DNA of 64,000 bases from Blastomyces gilchristii SLH14081. Its lineage: Eukaryota > Ascomycota > Eurotiomycetes > Onygenales > Ajellomycetaceae. The position numbers and the translations under genes were made by a program. Position 1 is the stretch's first letter. Each line of letters begins with the position of its first letter. Positions 35,813 through 47,354 of this stretch are shown here, in pieces. Under the pieces are notes generated by a model, which saw only the letters and a list, made by a program, of their open reading frames with translations, had not been told where the DNA came from and did no database searches. The stretch spans positions 120,922 to 184,921 of the forward strand of contig NW_003101677.1 of the NCBI RefSeq assembly GCF_000003855.2, given 5' to 3'.

Positions 35813-37369
35813 ATTATTACATATATCTATATATTTTTTATAATTGATTAAACTCATAATTAATCTAAGATTCAGAGAAATATCTGACTTAATAAAAGAA
35901 TATATATCTTCAAGATAGAGAAATGAGAAAATATTAGAGTAGTAAATGCAAGATCACAGATCACTATTAATATTAATAATAAATTAAAAGATAGCTCTCA
36001 GAGTATTTAAGCTGAATAAAATTATTATAGAGAAATAGTCTGATGAGTTTAATAAATATAAAGACTTAGTTAAAGATATCAGTAAGATATTAGATAATAC
36101 AAAGAGTTTAAGTAATTAAAATAATAATAGCTCTGTAAGTAAGAAGACTTACATAAGACTAGAAATTACAAGACTTCAGTATAAGCTTGAGTAAATAAAG
36201 ATTAGTAGAGATAACTCTGTAGATAATAAGATAAAAATAAATCTAATAGAATATCTTCAGTGAAAAGAAAAGATATTCATTATAATAAAAGTTCTTAAAG
36301 AATTTAAAAGTTAAGTAAGACTTATTAAAAGATTAATAGTTCTCACTAAATTTATTAATTACTTAATATAAAAAGTGAAAATTCTTTTAACTGTAGAATA
36401 GTCTGAAACTAATAATATTCTTAAAGATAATAATCTTGATAAGAATATCACTATAAATATATAATATTTCTAAAAAGAACACAATCTTTAATTATATAAT
36501 TATATATAATCTGTAATTATCTCATAGATCAAGACTTATTTTACTATACTTAAGAAATTTAAGTTATCTACTTATACTCTATAAACTATTATAGAGAATA
36601 ACTTTTTTAAAAGATTTACTATTCACAGAATCTGTCTATTTAAGAAGCTGATTAGCATGACTACTAAGTTAAAAAACTTAGATTATACATTTATTAAATA
36701 TCTGATTATTATAAGAACTGATTATATCTGTCTAGAATATAATATTCTAAATATCATGTTTTTCAACAGACTACTTACAGAAGTCAATAGAGATTGAGTC
36801 TTATTTATAAGAAATTAAATAAATTAAATTGATAAAGATAATACTTAATTCTTAGAGAATGATTTTATAAGTTTATATTATAATATTCTTCTGCAGCTCT
36901 CTGCTGTAAATAAAGTAAATACTGATATATTCAAAAATTCTATCAACAACATATAAGATAAGAATAAGAAAGATAAGAAGAAGAAGAAGATCTCTGAGAA
37001 TAAGAATAAATATTTCATCAAGTCAGATAGAAAGAATAATAATACTATTAAAATATATTATCATTATTAAAAGATTGATTACATTTAAATAAATTACTGA
37101 TTAAAATTTTCTGAAAAACACTCTACTAGCTATGATAAGAATAAGAATAAGAATGAAACAGACTCAGTATCAGTTTATAATATTATTAAGTAAGTGTTTT
37201 ATACAATAGAGAGAGTCTATTCTACTGATTAAACTGATAAAGATATCTGAGTTCTAAACTCTGAATTCAGTGCTCATACTATATCTTACAAGAATCTTAT
37301 ATTAATAGTACTGTAGAAGATTAATATTATATTAAAAATAACTAATAAATTAACAGCTTCTGTAACAGC

Positions 37370-37875
37370 TAGACTGACCGTGTGACTGTGTCTGAGACTA
37401 GAATCAGATTTTTTGATAGTCTTATAATCAATTCAACTAATCTTATTACATAGTTTTAACATTAAATAGTAGTTTCATACTATCTCAGTGAGACTTACTG
37501 TCTACTCTTATCACATTTTTCAAATGAGATTATGATTTTCACTTCTCAATTTAAATTATTTTTATTGCTTTAAATGACTTTAAATCTCATTTAAGTGTTA
37601 TCAAAAAGTGTTACTTTTTAAAAAATTAAAAATAGTCTAAAAAAAACCTTAAAATGTCTAAAAATAGTAACTTTTTATCAAGAATGAGACTAAATGAAAT
37701 CAAATAAGATTACTTTCTTATTTTTTTCAAGTCATGATTTCATTTTAAGATCTGATATATAGTCACTTTACATGTTTTTTTAATAACTAGTCTCAGTGAG
37801 ATTCATATTAAGAAATGTATAAGATCAGATTAAATAAGATTAAATATGAAATTCATGATTTCAACAGTCAGTCTA
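37370..37875 (-). mobile_element. hAT-like MITE copy B
   Basis: 506 bp, reverse orientation, with an exact 8-bp duplication GTAACAGC at 37362-37369 and 37876-37883. It is inserted at the gag/pol junction of copia element 2. The right-hand duplication is shared with copy C. Confidence 0.9.
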
Positions 37876-37883
37876 GTAACAGC

Positions 37884-38785
37884 TAGACTGACTGTTATTA
37901 TTATTATTATTATTATTATTCTTATTCTTTCATTATACTCATATGCAAGCGGAGCTTATGATGAGTTCTTGCATGATGTTAAATACAGGTCAAGTGTTGA
38001 TTATACAGGAGGAAATACAGATGTTGAGATCACACTAAGATAATAAGAACATAGAAAAATACAAAGAAGTGACAATTAGATACATGCAATAATAACTTCT
38101 CAGCTCAGGAATATAAAGTAATTCATTGAAGTGATTTGTACACCTCTATATTTATTAGAAACCTGAGGTGCTTGAGTTCCGGATTTAATGTATTCCCTGC
38201 GGGTTTCGAACCCACGTGTCTTGATTTCCCACGCCAAGGTGCTACTGAGTGGCCGCATTAATCATTCAGCCACCAGGGTCTAGACTGACTGTGTGACTGT
38301 GTCTGAGATCAGAATCAGATTTTTTGATAGATTTATTATCAATTTGACTGATTCTATTACACAGTTTTAACATTAAATAGTAGTTTCATACTGTTTCAGT
38401 GAGACTTACTGTCTACTCTTATTACATTTTTCAAATGAGATTATGATTTTCACTTCTCAATTTAAATTATTTTTATTACTTTAAATGACTTTAAATCTCA
38501 TTTAAGTGTTATTAAAAAGTGTTACTTTTTAAAAAATTAAAAATAGTTTAAAAAAACCTTAAAATGTCTAAAAATAGTAACTTTATGCCAAGAATGAAAC
38601 TAAATGAAATTAAATAAGATCACTTTCTCATTTTTTTCAAGTCATGATTTCATTTTAAGATCTGATATATAGTTACTTTGCATGTTTTTTTAATGACTAG
38701 TCTCAGTGAGATTGATGTTAAGAAATTTATGAAATCAGATCAAATGAAATTAAACATGAAATTTATAATCTCAGTATTCAGTCTA
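37884..38785 (-). mobile_element. hAT-like MITE copy C, carrying a SINE
   Basis: 505 bp of MITE sequence plus a 386-bp SINE (37895-38280) and the SINE's 11-bp duplication. Flanking 8-mers are GTAACAGC (37876-37883) and GTAACAGT (38786-38793). It lies directly next to copy B, sharing the middle 8-mer, so one copy inserted in the target duplication of the other. Confidence 0.88.
37895..38280 (-). mobile_element. tRNA-derived SINE with (AAT)n tail
   Basis: Flanked by the exact 11-bp duplication TAGACTGACTG (37884-37894 and 38281-38291). On the minus strand it begins CCTGGTGGCTGAATGATTAATGCGG, with a pol III A-box-like TGGCTGAATGA (38262-38272) and a perfect B box GGTTCGAAACC (38202-38212). It runs through about 250 bp of unrelated body and ends GAATAAGAATAATAAT.. 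in an (AAT)n tail. The head is GC-rich and little mutated, so insertion is young relative to its surroundings. The anticodon arm is not foldable as a normal tRNA, so this is a SINE head and not a working tRNA. Confidence 0.87.
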
Positions 38786-40988
38786 GTAACAGTTATAGAG
38801 AAGATAAATATATCAGTTAAAGAAGTAAATCTGCTACTATAGAATGTCTGCTATGTTTTCAAGCTGAAGATTAATCTTATGAGTTTTGAAAAGCTCATAT
38901 ATCAGAGTTATACATATAAGTAATTAATCTATAGAAATACTTATTCAATCTTACTAATCTCTTCTAATAAGATATTCAGTTTTACTGTCAAATTGAGTAA
39001 TAAGAATATTTACATTCTGAAAAAACAATCAATGACTAGAGACTTGATTCAATTTGCAATGTTAAATAATGAATTTGAATCTGTAAAATTCTACAGTCTG
39101 CAGAGAAAAAAGATTCTCTGCTAGCATTGCGCAATAAAATATCAAGATTGTTGAACATACAGTATTACAATAATATTAAAAGCTTGATTATCTCAATTCT
39201 ACAGATATCACTAAATTAGTGACAGATTCATAACTAGAAATAAGAATTAAGAATGACAGAGCTTTATCATTCTGCAGAACCTGTGTACAGATAAAAATGA
39301 CATATTCAATATTTATATCAATGATAAGAACTGTCAAATCTGTGATGAGATTCTTCATGACTCTTGTAGATGACAGCTGTACACTATATAATGACGTCAA
39401 TCTCTCTACTCAGAGAAGAGTTAATTATTGAATGAGTATTACAGATAATGCTACACACTACAGATGATTTATTCTTATGATGTCAAAGAGTGAGATAACT
39501 GCATGTTTGATAATCTTTATTGATGAAATTAAGATCACTACTTAACATTGAATTGAGACTTTATACTGAGATAGCAGAGATAAATTTAAAAGTAATGAAT
39601 TAAAGATCTACTGTCAGTGAAAAGATATCATATATGAGATTACTATATCTGATACACTGCAGTTTAACAGCTCTGCAGAACATGCTAATTATATTATAGA
39701 TAAAAAGATAAGAAGCTTACTATTAAACATTAGACTTGTAAAAAAGCTTTGAGATAAAGCTATTCAAGCTGCAGTTATGATGATTAACATATTCTTAATA
39801 TTAACAAAGATTTACAGATGTCAGAAGAGAATCTCATTATTCTCTTTAAAGCTTAAACAGATGTTCAATCTTCTGTTCATTGAATACATAGATGAGAATA
39901 CAAAGTTTATAAGATTAATCTGAAAATTATCAATAAGCTCACAGATAGAACTGATAATATGAAATAATAATTAGTTAAATATTAAGAATTGCATCAATAT
40001 CATATCTGAGACTCTGCAACCTGAAAGCTTGAGATTGTAAGAGATATTGTTTTTAATGTAGAATTGATAACAGAAGAAGCACTGATAAATGTTATTAAAG
40101 AAGCAGTCAAACTGTCAGAGAAATTGAATATTCTTGACACTATAAAGAGATGACAACACTGCCTTCTAAGAAGACTTGTAAAGAATAAATCAGATATTTT
40201 GAAGATGATTGTCAATAAGAACTTAGAGAGTGCAATTAATTCAATCTATCTTCTAGATATTAAAATACAGCTTGTCATGAATGAAGAGTCTGAAGACTCT
40301 GTTAATAAGAATGATTCTGTTCTAAATGTTCTGACAGACTGATTAACTACACTGATAAAAGTCAAGAGAAGTTCAGACTGAAACTATTGACATGAGGCAA
40401 TGAAAAAGAAGAGTAAGATATTTGAATAGAAGAAGACATATATTATCATTGAGAAGGTCTTGAAAATGAATATTCTTACAGACAAATGAGTATATGATTG
40501 AAAATTCAATAATAAGAGAGAAATTACCTACTTTAAAGCTCACTGAGTGATTAGAGAGTTCTTGCAACAGCAGAATATTCATTATACAAGATTATATACT
40601 GCAGTGATATCAGAGTCTATATTATATAGTCTATTCACTATATCAACTGTTAAAGAATGAAGAATTAAATTGATTGACTATATGTCTGCATTTTTGAATA
40701 ATATATTATCTCAGAATGAGATGATCTATATACAACTGCTCACAGGTGTTAAACACAGCAGAAGAGACTTGATAAGACTACTTTATCAGAGTTTATATGA
40801 AATAAAGCAAGCTATAAGAATATGATATTTTCTCATAACAGAGTATCTGACTACATTGAGATTCAAGATATCATCTTATGACAGTGAATTTTTATATTAT
40901 TCTGTTTACAAGATCTATCTGACATTGCATATCAATGATTGTCAGATGACAGAATCTCAAGAACAGCAATTAGACTGAGTATTAAGAG

Positions 40989-42008
40989 TAGACTGACTGC
41001 TGAGATTATGAATTTTACATTTAATCTCATTTGATCTGATCTCATACATTTCTTAGTGTGAATCCCGTTGGGACTAGTCATTAAAAAAACATGTAAAGTG
41101 ACTATATATCAGATCTTAAAATGAAATCATGACTTGAAAAAAATAAGAAAGTGATCTCATTTAATTTCATTTAGTCTCATTCTTGATATAAAGTTACTAT
41201 TTTTAGACATTTTAAGAGTTTTTTTAGACTATTTTTAATTTTTTAAAAAGTAACACTTTTTGATAATGCTCAAATAAGATTTAAAGTCATTTAAAGCAAT
41301 AAAAATAATTTAAATTGAGAAGTAAAAATCATGGTCTCATTTGAAAAATGTGACAAGAGTAGATTGGCCGCTGGAACCATGAATTTCACGTTTGATCTCA
41401 TTTGATCTGGTCTCATACATTTCTTGATATGAATCCCGCTGGGACTAGTCATCAAAAAAACATGCAAAGTGACTATATATCAGATCTTAAAATGAAATCA
41501 TGACTTGAAAAAAATGAGAAAGTGATCTCATTTGATTTCATTTAGTCTCATTCTTGGCATAAAGTTACTATTTTTAGACATTTTAAGGTTTTTTTTAGAC
41601 TATTTTTAATTTTTTAAAAAGTAACACTTTTTGGTAATACTCAAATGAGATTTAAAGTCATTTAAAGCAATAAAAATAATTTAAATTGAGAAGTGGAAAT
41701 CATGATCTTATTTGAAAAATGTGATAAGAGTAGACAGTAAGTCTCACTGAGACAGTATGAAACTACTATCTAATGTTAAAACCATGTAATGAGATCAGTT
41801 GAATTGATAATGAGACTATCAAAAAATCTGGTCCTGGTCTCAGACACGGTCACACGGTCAGTCTAGACAAGAGTAGACAGTAAGTTTCACTGAAACAGTA
41901 TGAAACTACTATCTAATGTTAAAACTGTGTAATGGAATTAGTCGAATTGATAATAAGACTATCAAAAATTCTGGTCCTGGTCTCAGACACGGTCACACGG
42001 TCAGTCTA
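40989..42008 (+). mobile_element. hAT-like MITE copy D, split by copy E
   Basis: Flanked by ATTAAGAG (40981-40988) and ATTGAGAG (42009-42016). After removal of copy E (41360-41865) and one 8-mer, the two halves (40989-41359 and 41874-42008) join to exactly 506 bp. More mutated than E. Confidence 0.88.
41360..41865 (+). mobile_element. hAT-like MITE copy E nested in copy D
   Basis: 506 bp with an exact 8-bp duplication GACAAGAG at 41352-41359 and 41866-41873. It keeps many CpG, CC and GG dinucleotides, so it is younger than its host copy. Confidence 0.9.
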
Positions 42009-42254
42009 ATTGAGAGAGATTGCAAAGAGATTTAAGACAAAGAATATTGAAGAGATCAAGTCATATCTTGAAATAAAGATTAAATATCAGAGAAATGATA
42101 ATCTAGCAGTTACACAGAGTTATTATATTAAGAAGATTCTTGAAAATTTCAGCATGAATAAGATGAATTCTGCAGAAACCTCAATAATAACAGATATATA
42201 ACTGAAATTTTCATCTGATGAGAATGATGAATTGAATGATAACTTTACAGCTAC

Positions 42255-43911
42255 AATTATTATTATTATTATTCTTCAATTATAAATGTATGCAGTCAGA
42301 GACTATGACATCTACCTGAGAACTTTAGTTCTCAGGGTTTTTTCTATGTCTGTAAAGTTAACTATTGTACATTCATCAATTTCAGATATGCAAAATCAGA
42401 AAATTCCAGCCCAGAATACAAAAACTGTTTACAAATTGCAGTGTTTTAACATCTTTTAATACTTTGAAACCATTTGACAATATCATGACAAAAGAAAAGA
42501 GAGAAAGAACACAGTCTCAAAGATAGACACATTAAATAGATAGATAGAAAGAAATTGAAAGGAAAAGATACAGAAAAAGATAAAGTAAAGAGAGACTATA
42601 ACAAAACAAATTATTAAAAGAGAGTGTATAGCTGTTTTAACAGACTATATCTGATTGATTTCCTCCTCTTCATATTCAGATAATTCTGAATTTAGTCATT
42701 TTCTTGTAGCTGCTTGAGTTTCTGATAGAAAGTCTATTAAGTATTTAATTCCTGTCTCAGTTGAGAATAAGAATCTCATATTTAATTGATTTAGATCATA
42801 CTTCTCTTTCAATCTGGCTCTGAGACTATTGTATAATGCACAGTGCATTATAATATGCTCAGGGTTCTCATTTGTATTGCAGAATGAGCATTCTATTGAG
42901 TCAAATCTATCATCAAATCTTTGTATATAAGATTTGAAATAGCCATGTCCTAGTTTCAGCTGTATTATAGATGAGAATATTTTCTTTTTACATTTAATTG
43001 AACAAGATTTCCACTTGGGTTTTGTTTCAAATCTTGAATAATGTATACTCTTCTTTTGTTTCTGCCAGCTTTCATTCCACTTGTCTAAACAAGATTCTTT
43101 TATTTTTCTCTTTATAAAAGACCAGGACACAATTTTTTGAATAGATCTGCTTAATTCTGCACCCTTTTTTGCAGCTGAATCAGCCAATTCATTGCCATGA
43201 ATATTCATATGAGCAGGAACTCAGTGCAGATGAATTCTCAGCTTTGATATTCTTCTCTTTTGAATTTTTAAAACAGAGTTTAAGATCAGTTCAAGATTCA
43301 TTTGACCATTATGAATCTGACTATTTCTAAGTCTTTTTAAAGCAGCTTGACTATCAGAGAATATCCATGCCTCTTTCAAACAATTTCCTCTTTTATGAGA
43401 TTTTATTTCAATGAGTTTGAAAGCTTTCACTATTGCAAATAGTTCAGCATCAAAGACTTCACATTCAGAGCCTAGATTCCAGAAATCTGAGATAAAATTA
43501 ATATTATCTTCAGTATAAGCAATGCCTGCGCCTAATCTATTCAAGTTCTCATTTTTTGAGCCATCTGAATAAATCAGAATAGAGTCTTTTATATTGATTG
43601 TAGAAGTTCTCTTCAAATGCTGTTCATATTCTTTCTCTTTTGATAGTTCACTTATTTGTAAGTCTATAAGAGATTCAAGCTTTTTTCTCCAGGGAGATAA
43701 CTTCTCATGATCAACTTTTTCAACATTTAAAGAAGAAAATTGATTTTTAATCAGAGAGCATAGTCTGTACAGTTGAGAAGACATTTTCTTTGAAGAATTA
43801 TTTTCATTCCAATCAAGAAATCTATTCCAATCCAGTTCATTTCCAGAGTTAATTGGTGGAAATGAAGAAGAGACTCTTTCTCTGATTATATGATTTGAGC
43901 TCATCTTTACA
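42255..43911 (-). mobile_element. 5'-truncated LINE, little mutated
   Basis: 1657 bp on the minus strand, flanked by the exact 14-bp duplication AACTTTACAGCTAC (42241-42254 and 43912-43925). Its 3' end is an (AAT)n tail preceded by a 10-bp-stem hairpin (42315-42336), and its 5' end is truncated within ORF2: the signs of target-primed reverse transcription. It encodes the RNase H and C-terminal zinc-binding part of ORF2. Inserted in the RNase H-proximal part of copia element 2 after that element had mutated, because the LINE itself keeps nearly all Trp codons. Confidence 0.92.
42696..43904 (-). pseudogene. LINE ORF2 C-terminus: RNase H and CCHC-like domain
   Basis: Two open parts (43221-43904 and 42696-43208) are joined by a single TGA at the place where VPAHMNIHGNELAD is expected to be preceded by Trp. 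RNase H acidic residues are visible: D in YSDGSKNE, E in VFDAELFAI, D in IFSDSQAALKRL, and the final HGNELAD block. A later CSFCN..EHIIMHC motif is the CX2C..HX4C knuckle found at the end of Tad/I-type LINE ORF2. This gives the best protein view of the family; as a 5'-truncated copy it lacks the endonuclease and most of the RT. Confidence 0.88.
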
Positions 43912-44824
43912 AACTTTACAGCTACAAGATATTATCAACAATTGAGATCATTGCAGTATTTAATCTCAAGTAGCTGATCAGATCTGATATTCACAGTTAA
44001 CTATCTCTCACATTTTAACTTATATTCACACAAAGTATGTTGAGCAGCATTGAAGCATGTTCTACATTATGTCAAGAAGATGAAAAATCACAGTATATTA
44101 TACAGAAAGAAGATCAGTGATGAGAGTCTGAGTTCTGTGACATACTATGATTCAGACTGAGCAGAGATGAATTCTCAATACAAATTGACTATCAGCTATA
44201 TTATATTAATTAACAGGTCACTGATCTCATGACAGTCACAGAGACAGACATCTATTGTTAAATCAATCATAGAAGCTGAGTATATTGCAGCTAGTAAGAC
44301 AGCTTGTAAGATAATCTGATTGAATGATATGTTATATGACATCAGGTTGATGAATGATGAAAAAGTAAAAATATACTTATATCTATAAGTTGATAATAAA
44401 AGAGCAATCAATCTAGCAAAGAGAGAATTCTTAATATGAAGATTATATCATATTGAGATCAGATATCATATTCTCTGTGATTTGATTAAAAAAGAGAAAA
44501 TCATGATAAAATATATTAACTCTATAGTGAATATAGCTGACAGGCTCACTAAGTCACTGACAAAGCCTGTGTTTGAAGATTTTATCAAAAGAATTGATTT
44601 GAAAGAGATCAGAAAGAAATGATTAAATGATAATAATAATACAGTAAATCAATGAATTTTGCATGTATTTCTTGATTTTTACAGTTATTATTATACAGAC
44701 ATCTTTGTTAATGAGAAAATCAGAGTCTGATTGATATAATTAATTATTATTGCATTTTTAAAAGAGTTGAGAATGAGAAAGGCGCTGAGTGACAGCTTAT
44801 AGATCACAGTATAGTAAGAGAGAG

Positions 44825-44914
44825 TATTGATGATTACTACATCTACTCTAGTTACATATCATCTTAATCTATTTAGTGTAACTCGCGTAGTTAGATTACA
44901 ACATACATTACTTA
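44825..44914 (+). repeat. 3' LTR of copia element 2, truncated
   Basis: TATTGATGATTACTAC..ACAACATACATTACTTA. Shares with 35142-35235 the unusual short form of the LTR (ATTTAGTGTAACTCGCGTAGTTAG) and follows a purine-rich tract. The end is replaced by a MITE start at 44915. Confidence 0.75.
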
Positions 44915-44962
44915 TAAACTGGCTGCTGAAATCATGAATTTCACATTTAATCTCATTTAATC
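44915..44962 (+). mobile_element. hAT-like MITE stub (copy G)
   Basis: 48 bp match the start of the MITE family (TAAACTGGCTGCTGAAATCATG) and then break off into LINE sequence at 44963. The remainder of the copy is absent. Confidence 0.7.
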
Positions 44963-45880
44963 TACAAAAACTGTTTACAAATTGCAGTTTTTGAACACCT
45001 TCTGATACTTTAAAATCATTTGACAATATTACGACAAAAGAAAAGAGAACACAGTCTTAAAGATAGACACATTAAATAGATAGATAGAAAAGAATAGAAA
45101 GGAAAAAGTAAAGTAAAGAGAGACTGTAACAAAGCAAATTTTTAAAAGATAGTATATAGCTGTTTTAACAGACTATATCTGATCAATTTTCTTCTCTTCA
45201 CATTCAGATATTTCTGAATTTAGTCATTTTCTTGTAGCTGCTTGAGTTTCTGACAGAAAGTCTATTAAGTATTTAATTCCTGTCTCAGTTGAGAATAAGA
45301 ATCTCATATTTAATTGATTTAGATTATACTTCTCTTTCAATCTGACTCTGAGACTATTATATAATGCACAGTGTCTTACAATATACTCAGAATTCTCATT
45401 TGCATTGCAGAATAAGCACTCTGTTAAATCAAATCTATCATCAAATCTTTGTATATAGAATTTAAAATAATCATGTTCTAGTTTCAGCTGAATTATAGAT
45501 GTGAATATTTTCTTTTTACATTTAATTAAATAAGATTTTCACTTTGATTTTATCTCAAATCTTGAATAATGTATACTCTTCTTTTGTTTCTGCCAGGTTT
45601 CATTTCACTTATTTAAACAAGATTCTTTTATCTTTCTCTTTATGAAAGATCAGGACACTGTTTTTTGAATAGATCTGCTTAATTCTGAACTCTTTTTTGC
45701 AGCTGAATCAGTCAATTCATTGTCATGAATATTCATATGAGAAGGAACTCAGTGTAAATGAATTATCAGTTTTAATAATCTTTTCTTTTGAATCTTTATA
45801 ACAGAATTTAAAATCAGTTCAAGATTCATTTGACCATTATGAATCTGACTATTTTTAAGTCTTTTCAAAGCAGCTTAACT
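44963..45880 (-). mobile_element. older LINE remnant
   Basis: Corresponds to about 42420-43352 of the better copy but with many C/T and G/A changes and no tail. Its continuation (a few bases, CTATTAGA) reappears at 56981-56988. LINE 1 therefore inserted into it. Confidence 0.75.
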
Positions 45881-46440
45881 CATCAATCAACCGCTCCACC
45901 ACGAACTCGCTCAATTTTTCGAATAAGAACCCGGCGATAGATTCATTGAAAAGCCCTCGATCATACGAGCACTTTAACCCCATCGCCGACCGCATACCCC
46001 GTGTGGTGGTGGAGTTATCAAGCCAAACGTGAACCAGATGTTGTTTGAAACTCCTGTGTGGGATTATCCCTCATTCATCCCTATCACACCACAACCCTGG
46101 GCCAAATTGCCATACAAATTGTAAGGTGAAGAGACCTAGCCATATGCACCAATCTTCTTGATTTTGGAAAATCCCTGATCTGTAATTGTGAAGATATCTG
46201 AGGAGCGACCTCCGCGAAAACCCTGTCCATCTTTGATTGTTTCAAAACATCAACATCAAGTCTCACCCTCGTACCGCCCTTCTCAATCTGGCCCATCCCT
46301 GGCAGAAAAATACAAAAAGATACCTTGGCAACAGCATTTGATACATAATCAGTGGACAATGAGTCAACAGCATGTCAATAACTATAAAATCAGTATACTT
46401 CAAGGTCTGACTGAGTCTTTAATCCCTGCACAGTGAGATA
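45881..46440. other. GC-normal, un-mutated island at the 5' end of LINE 1
   Basis: About 560 bp with CpG, CC and GG retained, between two heavily mutated LINE segments. Readings such as RSYEHFNPIADRIPRVVVELS (+) are suggestive of old coding sequence, but I recognise no family and no frame is open throughout. From its position inside the target duplication it belongs to the LINE 1 insertion. It may be the LINE's 5' UTR, or a host transcript joined by template switching. Confidence 0.55.
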
Positions 46441-47354
46441 TATTAAATCTAGTTTTAATATCTCAATATTCAATAGATTCTGCAAGGAATTGAGAACAGC
46501 AGCACTAGATTTCTATTGAATTTGAGAATTAACTCTATATTGATATAATCATTAACAAAGTCTTCTATTTTGAGATATAAATAATCAGTTCCTCTACATC
46601 CTGCTGACAATATTTATATTATTATATAGAAACAGACTTATATTCTCTATAATATCAAGACTCTGAAGAGGGAAAGTCTTAGTAAAGAGTATATAGTAGT
46701 ACATATCTTAGCAGTTTCTATCTCATTCTTCTGCAGCAGTTAATGCAAAAAAAAAAGATTTTAGAAATAGTTTTTTACTTCTCTTGAAAAAGTAAGATGT
46801 TTTTCTCTGAGTTTTATACAATATTCTTATAAAGAATTAAAAACAGAGTTGTTTTCTATTATAATTTCACATTCTTTTAAGTAAGAATTACTTTTTCAGT
46901 GACTGAAGAGCTTTCATTAATACTTAATTCTTTTTTACATTCTTTATTAACTGATTTGAGTTGCACACTTGTTGTGTGAGAAGAATTGAATGATTTAGAA
47001 TAAAATTAAATAGTTTTAATCAATTTCTCTGTAAAAAATTGATTTATTTTTTGTCAGTTTTTCTCTCAAAAACTGTCATATTATCTGATTTATTATCAAG
47101 TGATATCATACTGTTTCTCACTATATCTTAAGAAAGTAATTGTAAAGATTTTATTGATTTATCTTAAAAATCAATTTTAGTTTATTAGATTCTCTTCAAA
47201 AATCTAACCTAGTTACTGAACTAGTGTGAAAAAAATCAGGTGTTTTATATACAAAAGTCTTTTATTCTTCTTTTGAAATAGTCTGATCAACTTTTCAATT
47301 CAAAAGAGTTCAATAAATCTCTCAATTGAAACAGTCTGATCAACTTTTCATTGA

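Larger units (their letters stand above)
35142..44914 (+). mobile_element. copia element 2, interrupted by MITEs, SINE and LINE
   Basis: A mutated relative of copia element 1, in + orientation. Parts: 5' LTR 35142-35235, gag about 35870-37360 (segment 36400-37200 mirrors 9050-9900), pol 38794-40980, RT continuing 42009-42254, then RNase H to 44650, and 3' LTR 44825-44914. Removing the inserted elements at 35306-35812, 37370-38785, 40989-42008 and 42255-43911, each flanked by its own target duplication, rejoins the copia sequence. Recognisable blocks include TAVISESILYSLFTIS with YMSAFLNN (40560-40700), and WQSQRQTSIV with IEAEYIA (44210-44290) from RNase H. Nothing is intact. Confidence 0.85.

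Noticed and set aside
38195..38280. Functional tRNA gene on the minus strand
   Set aside because: A and B boxes are present, but the acceptor ends pair for only about five bases and the anticodon arm does not fold to a 5-bp stem with a 7-base loop. The sequence continues into a SINE body with tail and target duplication.
46084..46359. 91-residue frame in the island at the head of LINE 1
   Set aside because: No family recognised, and both strands have comparable short frames. Kept only as part of the island finding.
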